From contig CANUEZ040000165.1 in assembly GCA_948099385.1 (NCBI GenBank), positions 3,608,501-3,672,500 of the forward strand: a DNA stretch of 64,000 nt, in the 5' to 3' direction. Under the pieces are notes generated by a model. It did not search any database and was not told the origin of the DNA. It worked only from the letters and a program-made list of their open reading frames with translations. Each line of letters starts with the position of its first letter. Position 1 is the stretch's first letter. A program made the translations under genes and the position numbers. This stretch comes from Fasciola hepatica. Lineage: Eukaryota; Platyhelminthes; Trematoda; Plagiorchiida; Fasciolidae. This document shows positions 48,671-60,339 of this stretch, piece by piece.

Positions 48671-49952
48671 TTGGAGAGAGGAGAAACTGAAACAAACAAT
48701 ATGAAGGATCTCAATGTTTTCAATCATGGATTTTAGTTAAGAAATTTTGGATGATCACTTTTGATTTAACATTGACATCTGGGATAAATGAGGAGTGAGG
48801 GCGATAAAACAAGAAAGACCTGTTTTCTGCATAGATGGGGCATCAAAATCTAACTCACTTGGTGGAAAACGAATAAGGAAGAATGCTGATTGCAGTTATA
48901 TGACCCAGGTTTGTGCTGACATATGCATGACTGTGTGAGATCTAAGTCACCTGGCTTCCAAGCATTTGTAATTTTTCTCGCATACCGCTTTAAGTAGCAA
49001 AATGTTAGATGCTAGTTATTTCTGATCTAAAAGCGGACACTGCTCTGGAAGAAGCGCGAGGTGTTCCAAGTACTGTAACCCATTGAAGGATATCTACAGC
49101 GAAGACCCGGGAGCAGGTTAGTATGACACAAATGTCGTAGGCTGACTCATTTATCATTTATTGCCCAAGTATGATTTATTATCCTCTCCGTGATGATTTC
49201 ATTTTCTTTGTTGAGTTTCCTTATTTAAAATATAGAAATGTCCGCAGAGAAAACTTTCCTTGAATGTGGAAAAAACATCAAGACATTTATTTTGGCACTT
49301 ACTCAGTGGATACTTTCAAATCACGAACATCGTCATAAAGTGTAATTTTCGTGATCTTATTGGCTATTCGGCTGAATATTTTATGGAAACGAACTTTCAA
49401 TCCCACTGAAAATGTTCCTTTCTGACACTTGACGTGAACTTATGATTTGTTTCATCTGATACGCATGAATGAATGTGTTCAGAAAATGTAATTGCTGACC
49501 ACAATGATTTGCACGCTGTAAGTGTGCACAAGCATATTTAAATAATCTTCAAAATGAATTCCGTCAAAGTGACTAATTTAATTATTTTCGCTCTATTTAC
49601 GGACGCGGATTGAAATTAGTTCAAACAAACAAATCGCTAAGGGCGGAAATTATGAATGAAAAAGTAGCCTTATTATTTCCGTCAATGAAGCAGAGAACGT
49701 ATTCCACCGTTCTACAACATGGTTAGAAGTAATTGTGTTCTCACAGAACCCGATGCATTGTACGATTTCGATCCATACAAACCTGGTATAGTTAAGTACA
49801 GAAGGGTGATATACACACAATTTGGAATCTTTATTTCTGTGTGTCAAGAATCAAGGTATCGTAAAATGTATAGTAGGTGAGCGTGTGCATGCCTTAATGT
49901 GCATTCTAAACTGGTCTATCGAGCATTGGAATCACATCATTAGTGATCGTAG
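48671..49952. other. No recognisable gene
   Basis: AT-rich with short frames only. No repeat or splice-bounded frame was supported. Confidence 0.4.
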
Positions 49953-51085
49953 ATGAAATTATTGTTGCCTTCTCGGGTCGTTCCACATATGCCCAGAAGT
50001 GTTCTGCAAGCAATGCGAATGAGTGGAAACAAATTGTTGGACGGAATCCCCCTTGACTGCTGCATGTTTCATCTCAATTACAAATTGCGGCCAGCATACT
50101 TCGTGACCTATAATTTGACTTGCGCTCGACTCAGTTCTCATGCTACATCTTGTAAACCTGTGCTTACTTTCAGCTGGGATAGACCAGCATAAAATTTGAA
50201 AAAACAAGGGCCAGCGGGAATACGACGTGAAAGCATCACTGTTGAGTGACCAGTACTCACTAACACTGTTGGCTAAAGCATCGCAAGTTATTTGTAGATT
50301 CAAAATTCAGATAGGTCTGCCGTTGGTTCAGTTTTCCCAGATTCAACTGGAATTTTATCGTGCAATCTGGGTGCATACTGAAGAACATGGGCAATCTTGG
50401 ATTTTCAGGTTGAACGGAGGCAGTTTACTAAGACTGCCAGTCCTGGATGAAACTATGTCCTGCGTAGCCTATTTTGATTTGATCGTTCTGGACCCATGTC
50501 TGAGCTGAAGAGAGGGGATGCATGTTAGCATACCGGCAGTTTGAGCTCCCGAGGCTCTAACTATTGTAAATCAGACGGTGCTCAGAAAAAAGGGCCAAAA
50601 AGCCTCTTCGCGTTGGTCAAAAGACGAGAATTTAGTCGAGAAAGTGGTTCCTGTATGCGGTCCTCTCGATTACAGATGAAACTCAGAAGCATTTCTATTC
50701 TCAGCGAGAACCGAAAATTCCAGTTTGGTTTAATTTGCAAGAAGCCAGCGCAGTTTACTATGGAAACTGCTGTGAATTGCTTTTTAGTTAGGGTGTTGGG
50801 TGCAGGAGACGAAACAGTAACAATTTGCCCTAGGTGAACGGTGACCACGCACCTTGTGCGAACCTCCGAATCCTACTACACCACAGACTGTCGACTGGGA
50901 CTCAGGTTAACATTGTGGTCGTGGCCGCAAAGTTTGGGCCACACCAATACCCGCTGCAGCTTCAAGAACCCTTGAATGAACCGGATGAAACATGAGTGAC
51001 AGAAGGTGTGGATCAGTGGGATGAAAGAGTTGAGTGCGAGTCTCCCTGATAGAAACACGTTTCCTAATTTAAACGTCGAACTCAA
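49953..51085. other. GC-richer block with overlapping open frames on both strands
   Basis: About 1.1 kb that is visibly less AT-rich than its surroundings and has coding-like frames on both strands: plus 50227-50508 (LVQFSQIQLEFYRAIWVHTE) and 50541-50837, minus 50303-49959 and 50848-50582. No single frame dominates and no known box is recognised. An uncharacterised dispersed repeat is the likeliest reading, with a gene or pseudogene as the alternative. Confidence 0.35.
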
Positions 51086-52149
51086 ATGGCGCTGTTGTAT
51101 CTGGTTTCATCTTGGATACAAATTGCCCAACCGTGAAATCACTCTTTTTTATGTTACTCAATTCCTATTTTATTTCGTGAGGACTTCTATGCTTAAGTTT
51201 GCATTACACTAAAGTTCAAATGCCTAGGTACCCGATACATCTTTTATTGAACAGGATTAGCACGATAAAAACAACTCATACGACAAAATTCCCCACAATA
51301 TGCAACCAGCTGGAGCATGAGCTCATGGTAATGGATATCTGATGAGGTTCGGCAATATGATAAACCAATCAAGCTATTGACATCATTTGTTTGAATTCAA
51401 TACTAACAGCAACAGACAACATTTGCACTCTGAATAAAAACAAACTATCTCAGTTGGTCGTGGATAATGGCTTTCAACGGAATCTTGAATTCAAGATAGC
51501 AAATGGTTCATCGAAAATAATACTTATCTCTTCATCGCATAGCCACACATAGAGGAGGAACACAAATCTGCCAATTCAATTTAAATGTATCTATTTCACC
51601 TCTAAACCGAAAATTCGTGTAGCCATCAAAGTAGCCTCACCGTCGTGTTTACTGATTCTAAAGTTCGTGTAGTGGGTTCTCTGGATGGTTACGGCAAAGA
51701 ACGGAATGAAGGAGGTAGAGACCCACAGAAATTTGTTGATAGTTATATTATATGAAAAACATAAAATAAGCTTCACGGCTTGTGAAACGCCCCCAGCATC
51801 GTTTTCAGGAATATGTGTTGGCAGTGGTTCCCTTAATAGCTAGTTCATTATTCTCTGATTTGTTCGATGCTCAGCTTAGGACTAAGATTAAGTGATCAGC
51901 GTCTGAAGTATGACAAAATGTCGAAATCCAGTTCACCTAAGGTTCAATTTCTCCAATGATCTCCGTTTAGTTTGGCCTCAGCGACTGTTCCATCCCCATT
52001 TTGTTAGCCTTTGTGCAATCTATTGAGATTGACCTCATTTTGTATCGCCTGAGCTGATCCTAATACAAGCTGAGTCCATTTCTTATTTGTCAGACATTCA
52101 GATTGGTACAACCCCTAAAGTAAATAGCCTGGACAATGAGGTTTTTGTG
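51086..52149. other. No recognisable gene
   Basis: AT-rich, short frames only, no recognised repeat. Confidence 0.4.
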
Positions 52150-52700
52150 TTACTGGTGTTGGCAGTGCCGGACTGACAAGACCAGATCTACGAGGGAAAA
52201 TCGCCGGAGTGGGTTTCCAATTCCGACAACATAACCAATGCGCTTGAAACCATTGCGGATAAAATAATCTTCCGAAGCTATAGGCTTTATGACACGATAA
52301 ACAAATACGGGTTCGCTGCTAGACTTCACCTGCACATGAAGTGTTCTAGTTTATGTCGAACGAGCTGTTCTGCTTCGTGGTCGTCTGAACTAAACCGACC
52401 TCCCTGAAACGCGGATAAACCCAGATAGAACCTCCGATAACCACCTAATAAATGAGCTGCTTTTTCGGTACCATCACGCGGTGGAAATTCATAGCGGCCC
52501 CGCTTATCTGCTTGAGGTGATCATATCTTCCCGGATTGTCTGTGGAAGGGAAGCTGTGCGAAGTGTTAGCAGCAGATGTATCAAATTTTGCCAATTTTCG
52601 TTTCCCCACGCCAATATCTGACGGCACTACTACCCGTGGAAGAGGTTGAAGATGATTCGATTCATTAGTCCTCCTCATTTTCACCGTTCCTTCCCCGTTG
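52150..52700 (-). pseudogene. Coding-like stretch in three successive frames
   Basis: Reading the minus strand from 52690, one frame gives a 79-codon peptide from 52684 ending at 52445 (HLKQISGAAMNFHRVMVPKK). A second overlaps it and gives LLGGYRRFYLGLSAFQGG and DDHEAEQLVRHKLEHFMC to about 52325. A third continues with SEPVFVYRVIKPIASEDYFI and FKRIGYVVGIGNPLRRF to 52150. The three pieces abut or overlap with little gap, as in a frameshifted pseudogene, or a gene with tiny introns (a 27 bp GT-AG stretch is possible near 52447-52473). No family is recognised. Confidence 0.35.
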
Positions 52701-54253
52701 AGAAGGTGCGGATAATGTAACAGCAGTATGATAGTCTATCCACTTGTCTAAGGTACAATTTAGTACATCTTGAAGTAGATCTCGCGCTGATAACTGGTTA
52801 GTTTATAATTGTTCGGATATATTCTATTGGACAAATAGGTAATCCCAAAGAAATATTCATCATCAACAAGGAACTCAAAGAGTAAATCAATTACAAGGAT
52901 AGATACAAAACTTGTAGAATTCTCACAACAATGAAATCAAAATACGTTTTGACCACTCCGGTTTGAGTCATCCACGAGGCATTAGGAGAGGAATGCTGTG
53001 GGTAGTGAGACTAACTCTCCAAGCATCGGGCTGAACACACAATGATTTCACGTGCATCTGTCCCAGATACTTTCACGGTATGCATGAAAATATCTCAAAC
53101 CCAATGACCTATTTCAGATGAGTTGAATCATATGCTTAGTAAACTATTTTGCAATAGACGAGCAAATGATAAATCAAAAATCGTTTATGTGCTACGATTG
53201 TGAGTGAAACCCATTTGCAGCCCGAAACGAAACAACGACGTGTTCGTCATACTCAAACGGCTACCGAGAAATAAATGGTTTCTGAAAATCGTATGAAATT
53301 GCCAAGAAGACAGTTACGGTTTAGTAGGAACAGTGTTGCTTAGAACTGAGAAAGGGACCTTGCGGTATGTTGTGTGAAATTGTGCTTGCTGGCTTGGGTA
53401 GACTAGGGAGTAGGAGGTTTGGAGATGTACTGATGTTAGTCTTGGGCGTCATTGCTAAGTGCATGTAGGAGTACTGCTGCAAGTTATGCCTAACTCGGTT
53501 TGCCGAGCTGGGTCTAACCAAGTATACTTTACAGATCTTAGAATGCAGTATAGCAACCGTTGAACATGTTGTGTATGAAGATCGATCTCTCCCAGTCATG
53601 GGTCATATCTTCAGGGCTGTAGTTTCTATCCCATGGGCGCGGTCTCAGATATTCCCGATCTTCTGTACATGTTGAATCTGATCACTGGAAGATTGACCAA
53701 GGCCCGTTGTCGTACACCGTTTTAAATAACTTCGGTTTGCACTTTTATCTCCTCACATACATCTTTTCTGCATTAGTAATGCATGCTTTTCCCGAATCTG
53801 TCTTCAGTCTTGCCTGGATTCACTTTGGTTCTTCGCGTATCTGAAGTAGCTCAATCCATAAGCCTCAACCACATTGCAAATTATTTTGATGATTCCTGTT
53901 CAACGTTGCGAAATTATTGCGATTCGAGAAAACGAACAGTTTCATGAAGTTAGGCATCTCTACTGATGTATATTATTCTGCAATTTCAAATGTTTCTCGT
54001 TGTTACCATTTATCGGTAACCGGCCAACGCACACAACCAAGTGCAAGTGCTCTTTGATCAAATTATTGTCATTTTGCATTGATAAACTTCGATCTTCTGA
54101 ATAAGTTAAGTAGACGTACGGAATGATCAGTACTTACTCCCCCTTAATTCAATACCAAATAGACCGACTATGATATACTAATATCTAGAGGAGAAGGTAA
54201 CAATAATGGTTGGAACATTTTTGATAGACATACTACTTACTTTTCTCTTTCAG
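52701..54253. other. Spacer or intron upstream of the terminal exon
   Basis: No supported frame. The minus frame at 53599-53321 looks coding-like by composition but has no splice support. Confidence 0.35.
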
Positions 54254-54444
54254 GAAACTGGAACTGGACTGCATCTGCAATAATCCCAGGGAAACCGGTG
54301 TACACCGGAATGTTTATGTGTTGTTACATACACCAGTGTTTATTTGGAACAACTCCATATTTTGGGGAAATTATCAGTTATTTACTGACTGATGCAACGT
54401 ATCCAACATTAGGCAATTCTTTCGACGACATTGAGTTATTGTAA
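54254..54444 (+). CDS. Terminal coding exon of an unidentified gene
   Basis: Enters in phase 1 after a strong acceptor (TTACTTTTCTCTTTCAG), runs open for 62 codons and ends in TAA. An AATAAA follows 68 bp later at 54512-54517. Acceptor, frame, stop and polyadenylation signal together make this the best supported host exon. The peptide has a membrane-like middle (VYTGMFMCCYIHQCLFG, then PYFGEIISYLL) and an acidic tail (NSFDDIELL), so it may be the C-terminus of a membrane protein. I recognise no family and could not place the upstream exon. It converges with the minus-strand gene that ends at 54658. Confidence 0.6.
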
Positions 54445-54511
54445 AGGACACACGAGATTTACATCTTCATCTGTATGGAATCAGTCAGAAACACTTCATA
54501 AAGAACATGCA

Positions 54512-54517
54512 AATAAA
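54512..54517 (+). promoter_or_regulatory. Polyadenylation signal AATAAA
   Basis: Canonical hexamer 68 bp past the stop of the terminal exon 54254-54444, followed by a T/G-containing stretch. Confidence 0.6.
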
Positions 54518-54657
54518 GACTCGTGTTCATGTGCAGGGCCGAATGAGCAGATTCTATGTCCAGAAACTGGATTTCATTTGAGGTAATGATTCATATGATT
54601 GCAGGATGAACATTTAGATATCAGTATTGAGCTGGCTGTCATTGCTGGCCCACTGAA

Positions 54658-54920
54658 TTACTCAAACCGTTTACGCCTAAGGTACTGAATATCTTTCTTC
54701 AGTAGTCTTTTGACATCACCCAATAATCGTCCAGAAAACGTTTCCGAAAAGTAACCATTATTTTCATTTCCATTATATTCGTCATTGAGCACAATAATCA
54801 GCAACTTTTCAAGAATAGTGTCATTGTGAGAGCCCACTTTTAATTTCACTGCATTCGACAACGGGGTTGAAAAATTTGGCATGGAGTTAACGCGGACTGC
54901 ACTTTCGACGGTCGTTCTCC
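54658..54920 (-). CDS. Candidate terminal coding exon, basic C-terminus
   Basis: Minus-strand frame entered in phase 1 after the acceptor ATCACACATGGTAG and open for 86 codons to TAA. Composition is clearly coding-like: LEKLLIIVLNDEYNGNENNG, then SGRLLGDVKRLLKKDIQYLR and a basic end RRKRFE. An alternative acceptor (AAGTGCAG) 24 bp downstream gives the same phase. The exon 56355-56188 ends in phase 1, so the two could be spliced together. No family is recognised. The gene converges with the plus-strand gene ending at 54444. Confidence 0.5.
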
Positions 54921-56187
54921 CTACCATGTGTGATAAAGTATGCACTTTTAATTCATTCTTTCTGAATGTACTATTACATGGGAAAAATTACTTTTTGACT
55001 GTTTTCACTGATCAATTTTGTTACAGAAGAAAAGGGAATAATGATAGGGAATGGGTTGACTCATCGTCAGTAGTATTAGTAGTAGTAGTTATCTCGTTAG
55101 TGGTCAACCCATGAGCACCTGTCCAAAATCCAGGCCTTATTTTGAGTGGAAGGAATTACGAACGACAGAACAACGAATGAATGAGTCAAGAAAAGATCTC
55201 CGTCAAGTGGCGGCTCACAGTACCATCAACCAACCAATCAGAATAATTTGTAACTGATACCAGTTCGTACCAGTTATTTTCAGGTGCGACCACTGGTGAC
55301 AGTGACAGGTGCATCCTTTTATAAAATGTCTGACTACTTTCAGTCAACTAAGATACGTAGAGACCGGAAGAGGTTTCTGAGTGTATCTTGGTAGCGAGCA
55401 GGACAAATAATATAAAAATGATCAGCTGTTACCTCATATCTGAGGCTTGAAGCGTATTTGTCATTTTCAAAGCTTGCATACAAAAACGGTAATCACTGAG
55501 GAACACAGGTCACTCTGTCAGATATATGCCATCAGATAAACCGCAACCCGAATTTCAATCAGGATCTCACTTTAAATATGACTGAAGAATAATACCTAGC
55601 GAAATAACGAGGTCCCTTTTATTCATAGGTAACGCACACTGCAGGCAGCATCTGAATGTACAATGTGCGAAAATCACTCGTATTTGGTATGATTTATTTA
55701 CGTTCGACACAATGGGATAAAGTGAAAAGCTCCTCCATACAGCGCGTTTATCCACAGTTATAAATGGCATTTTCATGGAACAATAATCAGCTGTAAGACT
55801 GAGCTCAAATTCGGAACTTTCTCAATTCAAATTCGCATAAATAATCTTCTAACTATACAGTTTAGGAGCTACTTGTATAGCTATGCAATTATGACTGTTC
55901 TTGCACAAGATTTAGCTGAAAACATCAACAAGAATCACGGGTTATTGTTTGCACAAATGGGCAACTGTTTCTATGTATAGTTTCATTATGCTCAAGGTTC
56001 ATCTGAATATCTTACCGATATATTCAGACATATGCTGAGTCCATCCAGATAATTTCGGTTGTCAAATGTTGTGAGATTCCAGTCACTACCTTAGCATCAT
56101 GGGTGATTTAGCGGCCAAGCAACGAAACCACAAAATTGGCTTTGGAAAATAAACGGAGTTTAACCGCCGTTTGCTCACAGTACATAC
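54921..56187. other. Probable intron with a weak extra exon candidate
   Basis: A minus frame at 55776-55567 with a true ATG reaches a weak donor-like GTAAAT after about 25 codons, in phase 0, which does not fit the neighbouring phase-1 exons. Otherwise nothing is supported. Confidence 0.3.
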
Positions 56188-56355
56188 CAGAGGCACATGG
56201 AATGCACCAATCAACTCTCACTTTTATCGCACTACATATGTATCCCATTTCAGTCAACTGAAATTTATCAGTGAGTGACTGCAATCTGTTCCCTGCAGAG
56301 TGAACATCTTTCGAACAAATCATCGCAGATGTCTCACATGAAAATGCAATCAGTT
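56188..56355 (-). CDS. Candidate internal exon, extracellular cysteine-rich module
   Basis: A minus-strand exon of 168 bp between a very good acceptor (CTCCTTTAAGTCTCCATTCAG) and a consensus donor (CTCTG|GTATGT). It is in phase 1 at both ends, the symmetry typical of shuffled extracellular modules. Its peptide has five cysteines (FSCETSAMICSK, then GYICSAIKV, then WCIPCASG). The final C-x-P-C-x-x-G is like the start of an EGF or ephrin-receptor-like (GCC2/GCC3) repeat, whose usual continuation 'xYC' is visible just past the donor (MYCEQ). If the donor is not used, the frame runs to TAA at 56108. Its phase lets it join 54920-54658. Confidence 0.48.
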
Positions 56356-56827
56356 CTGAATGGAGACTTAAAGGAGTCTATTTTAAAAAGTATAAATAAT
56401 CTCGGATTTTGAAATAAATGTCTAAGGAAGAATTATTCCTCAAAATTCATAAAACGTTTATCTCTGAACCCAATCGGAAATCAATCAAGTGCCTGTGTAA
56501 GCATAACTATTGCTTACACTTAATCCAGAATAAGCTTAGATATCAGCGCAAGTTGTGGTAAATTAAAATATCTCATGAGGTAATTTAACCCATTTTCCTA
56601 TAAACAAATGAAGCGGGTCAGATTTTATACTATACACTGCACAAAGATTAACACGTTTGTGAAGCTGTCCTTTAATGTTAATTATTTACGGAAATGTTCC
56701 ACTGTTGGGGTTGTAGCTTTCCGCATGTCAAGGAGTTTGAAAATAAGTTATGCACTTTGCACAACAGATTTCAAAACTGAACAAGAGCATCGTCTCATGA
56801 CTACAGTCTCCACGACGAACTAAACAG

Positions 56828-57070
56828 GTGTTCGATGGGTTCAGAGCACGTGTTTACCAACTTGGAGGCCCGAGGTTCGAATCCTCACTATTGTCGGGTA
56901 CTTTGGTGATAGACAGTAATTCACTATCGTCCGGATCATTATCACATTCTGACCTATTTGGACCTTGTGTGATTCTCCACTCCGGTTCTCAGGGTCTGGT
57001 TGCCGGTTATCCCTAATAATGTAGCTGGCATTTCTGGCTATAGGGTGCACACCCTTTTCATTCCGTTCAT
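56828..57070 (+). repeat. tRNA-headed SINE-like repeat
   Basis: Contains an A-box-like GGGTTCAGAGCACGTG and a clear B box GAGGTTCGAATCCTC (56870-56885), followed by an unrelated body ending near TAGGGTGCACACCC. This is the arrangement of a tRNA-derived short retroposon. It differs in sequence from the hammerhead element and has no ribozyme core. Confidence 0.55.
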
Positions 57071-58752
57071 ACAAAATCATGTAATAGAACATGAATGCAG
57101 TATTCCAGAATGTATAATGTTCGCAGTGTCATCCACTAAGTCTATCGCCGAACCATCTGACAGAGCAGCGCACTGTTTGGTCCTATAGTCTGAACCCAAA
57201 AGAATACTCGATGTTAATGCAATATTCCTCTGTTTCCATCGAAACAATCATCGTGTTCACGGACTGTACGTACATTGTTTCATATGAGTAATGGTTAAGA
57301 TTTTTTTTAGTCTCGAAGCGTAACACGCTTTAATTTCTGCGGATATACCGTGGTGCCTTCTGATAATTCCAAGCAGATTAGTGCACCCGGAATCTGCATC
57401 CCATATCTGAGGAATTGCTTGTTCATACGCTTTTTGTTTGAAGGCTGGTCAGCATAAATGATGCTGACCTACCAAATCAATACAGCTGTAAAAGCCAATA
57501 GCTGTCTTCAATAACCTCATGTATATCGCAGTGAATCACTAATCTTCCCCTTGTCACGGTCGATCGTCAAACGGGATGACCAGTTTCGTTAACCAATTTG
57601 TTATCGTTATTCATCCTGTTCGCCACAGTATTTACGTCGCTGTCTCATGTTTATTCTAGGCTGCGTTCGTGGAGTGCGCCAGTGGAGCGGTCCGATTCAC
57701 ATGACATTTAGTCACTATATCCAAACAATAAATCGACCCATAGTCTGCGTGTTGGATAGGTATTGGGATCAATTGTTTTTAGTTTATTCTCGATGCGGAT
57801 GCAATCTGGATTCCCAGAACGGTATTTGGTATTAAATACATTGCATCTTACGAAGCACACGGTAAATCGGTGTAAGAATTCCTCAGTGAAACACAACAGG
57901 TAGTGAATCACACGAACAAAGCAATGTATTTGATACTGCAAAGCTCAATACTGTTGCAAATGAAAGAGAAACCGTTAACTGCGAGGAGGCAATGGAGTTT
58001 TATTTGTAGGCAAGAAAATGGTCACTTGGCAAATTTACAGAGTGCATTGATTAGCACTGTTTGAATAGACATTTCCCAAGCGATCACGTGACTGAAAATA
58101 TGAAACGAGTTTGTATTTTCACGTTTATTGCTTTAACCACTGAATCATTGCATATTTAAAAAAATACTTCAAAGTGGAGGAGAGCACAAAATAGAGTGCC
58201 TAATGAAATTCAAATGACCATGGTTTGTTCACATTTGTAATTCGCACCATGATTTCACTGCACAATACACTGTGAATTATTTTTGTAGAGCTTTTCGCAG
58301 CTGATTGGAAAAAACGTTTAAAGGCACCACCCCACCCACCACTGTGGGCCGTGTGTCAGTATAAAAACACACCTACAATTGCTTTTTAATTTGGACCCGC
58401 GCACTTCCGGATCGTTTGAAGGTGCATTACGCCTAGCCGATTCTCGATATTGGGCTCTTCAGTCTGATCGAGACTATCATTTTCTTCAGTCCCAGTTGAA
58501 GGACCATTGATCTCGTAGGGGAGTTGTGTGAACAAACAAATATGAGGGTACAATTTCCTCATTTGAATTTGAGCCTATACGCTACTGAATCGAAGTCAAT
58601 GAATACTGTCATTCTGAGCCATAATCAAGGAACAATACCGATTGTTTCATTGTCAAAAGACGGTGTTTCGTGAAACAGTTTCTCATCGGGGGATGAGCAA
58701 AATGGACTGTACTTTTCGAAAGTTTTGGCATGTGTAGTCGTCCCCTCTCCGT
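57071..58752. other. No confident gene
   Basis: Coding-like frames occur on both strands near 57647-57941, so neither can be preferred. A 40-codon plus frame near 58390-58510 (beginning LDPRTSGSFEGALRLADSRY) lacks a convincing acceptor. Confidence 0.3.
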
Positions 58753-58959
58753 TTATCTTGGTGCAGATGATTGCAAAAGTTTCAGAGACAGTTGCATGAA
58801 AGCTGGTGTTTTCTGTTTGCAGTAGACAACATAGTACTTGTCAGTAAACAAAACTGACAAAAATATTGCTTTGAAGTGGATATTCACGTACTCATTTCTC
58901 TTGTCAAGGCAAATGGGACCAAAAGATGGCATTTTGTACAACCCGCAAAAGTATTTGAT
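58753..58959 (-). CDS. Candidate terminal coding exon
   Basis: Minus-strand exon entered in phase 0 after an excellent acceptor (CGATTTCCTTTTTTAG), open for 68 codons to TAA. The peptide begins IKYFCGLYKMPSFGPICLDK and ends KLLQSSAPR. No AATAAA is close behind and no donor within the frame is convincing. No family is recognised. It may be an exon of the same minus-strand gene series, although it ends in a stop. Confidence 0.35.
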   Translation of the reverse strand: MKYFCGLYKMPSFGPICLDKRNEYVNIHFKAIFLSVLFTDKYYVVYCKQKTPAFMQLSLKLLQSSAPR

Positions 58960-59084
58960 CTAAAAAAGGAAATCGATTCGATAGTTTCGTTAGCAATGTA
59001 AAAAGAAACAAGCACAATCATTGTTGCCTACTGATTTTGCGATTTTTGCTGGAATTGGTCGTGTCTTCTGAATATTTAAGCTAG

Positions 59085-59090
59085 TTTATT
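59085..59090 (-). promoter_or_regulatory. Polyadenylation signal AATAAA
   Basis: Canonical hexamer on the minus strand, about 160 bp past the stop of the candidate terminal exon 59544-59251. Confidence 0.45.
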
Positions 59091-59250
59091 GGATGACCTC
59101 AAGAGCATCGTATTGGATTGCACAGCAAATTATCCCTCAGAGTTGTGTGGTAATTAATGATGACGTGACACATATTTGTTCCTTCAGTGACTTTACTGAC
59201 TTGAAGTTGTTCTTCATTGCTTTTTGAAACCACATATGATCAGTTCCTAT

Positions 59251-59544
59251 TCAAAAGTAAGACGGATAACCATAGAAAAACGATGTGTTTGGGGAAGACG
59301 GCGGTAGCCACTTATCTGTTGTTGTAGGTGCCATGTTCGTAGGGAGCAGTGAAAAATGCAGTGGTGACTCTTCATTTATTCGTACGAATGCAGACACAAA
59401 ATCCGACTGTAGTCTCGAGCAAGCGGCAAACAAGCAGGAAAGTGTTTCGGCCATGTAACTGAGTTGGGTTACACCCATGAACTGGCGAACACCTGTCTTG
59501 GACCAATCACGTTTAAAGTCTTTATCGTGGGATCGACCGGTCAA
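59251..59544 (-). CDS. Candidate terminal coding exon
   Basis: Minus-strand frame of 97 codons starting exactly after a strong acceptor (CAGTCCTTACACTTTTAG) in phase 0 and ending TGA; a polyadenylation hexamer lies at 59090-59085. The peptide reads RQFMGVTQLSYMAETLSC early, then SRLQSDFVSAFVRINEESPL, and ends in a proline/serine/aromatic tail (PPSSPNTSFFYGYPSYF). Codon use looks coding. No family is recognised. With the exon at 58959 also ending in a stop, these would be two genes or alternative ends. Confidence 0.48.
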   Translation of the reverse strand: MTGRSHDKDFKRDWSKTGVRQFMGVTQLSYMAETLSCLFAACSRLQSDFVSAFVRINEESPLHFSLLPTNMAPTTTDKWLPPSSPNTSFFYGYPSYF

Positions 59545-60339
59545 CTAAAAGTGTAAGGACTGAAGCGGGATTGAATATCACTAGGTGTATGCATAGGAGG
59601 GATGTTGATCAACTGTCCACGTAGTAAGCGTGACTGTTTGAATTGGATACAATAGAAGGTACTCGGAGTATTTCGAGAACAGTCACCGAGTAGATCGCAT
59701 GAAATCCGCGCCTGTCAGAAGAGTTTCCTTATGTGCAGTTTGGTGATCTGGCCCTATAAAACTGGCACTTGTATTTTGGATAGAATCGTGCACTCGCCGC
59801 TTCAAATATCTCTTAGTTTTACTGCTTCAGTTTTCAATGTTTGCCGGTTGAGTGCACTCTTTATTCTTGTCAGCAAAGTATTGTCTTTGTGTTTCATCAG
59901 GACGAAGCTAGTAAAATTCATCTACTGGTCAGAAAATGTTTCTTTCTCTAGCAAACAGATCTCTAATCGATTCGTCCTTTTGGAAATGGTGTTTATGCAA
60001 GAAACGTCAATCAAGTAAACGTCTTCTTCATGATGTCTGAGTGACATATGGGAGAATGTGCTAAACAATCACTCTCTGTCCCCATCAGAATTGCTGATCA
60101 CAAATACCAAATAGATTAGGCGATAGCACAGTTTTGTGTTCAACCTGATTTGGGTATGCAAACTTCACTTTTGATTTATTTAGCTAAAGCAAATTCCCTT
60201 ACAGACTGCATGGTGATCTGACTTGTTGGCTTTTCACTGTGTTGTCCTGCGTTTATTACAGTGAAACATGAATGAATATATAAGAAATGTGTATGACATT
60301 CAACAGCCGACGCTCCACTCTGCAAATCCCATTACCTTG

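Noticed and set aside
57647..57941. Coding-like frames on both strands
   Set aside because: Neither strand has a clear splice pair; they are mutually exclusive and unsupported.
58390..58510. 40-codon plus frame starting LDPRTSGSFEGALRLADSRY
   Set aside because: Peptide looks coding but no usable acceptor and no polyadenylation signal; too short to call.
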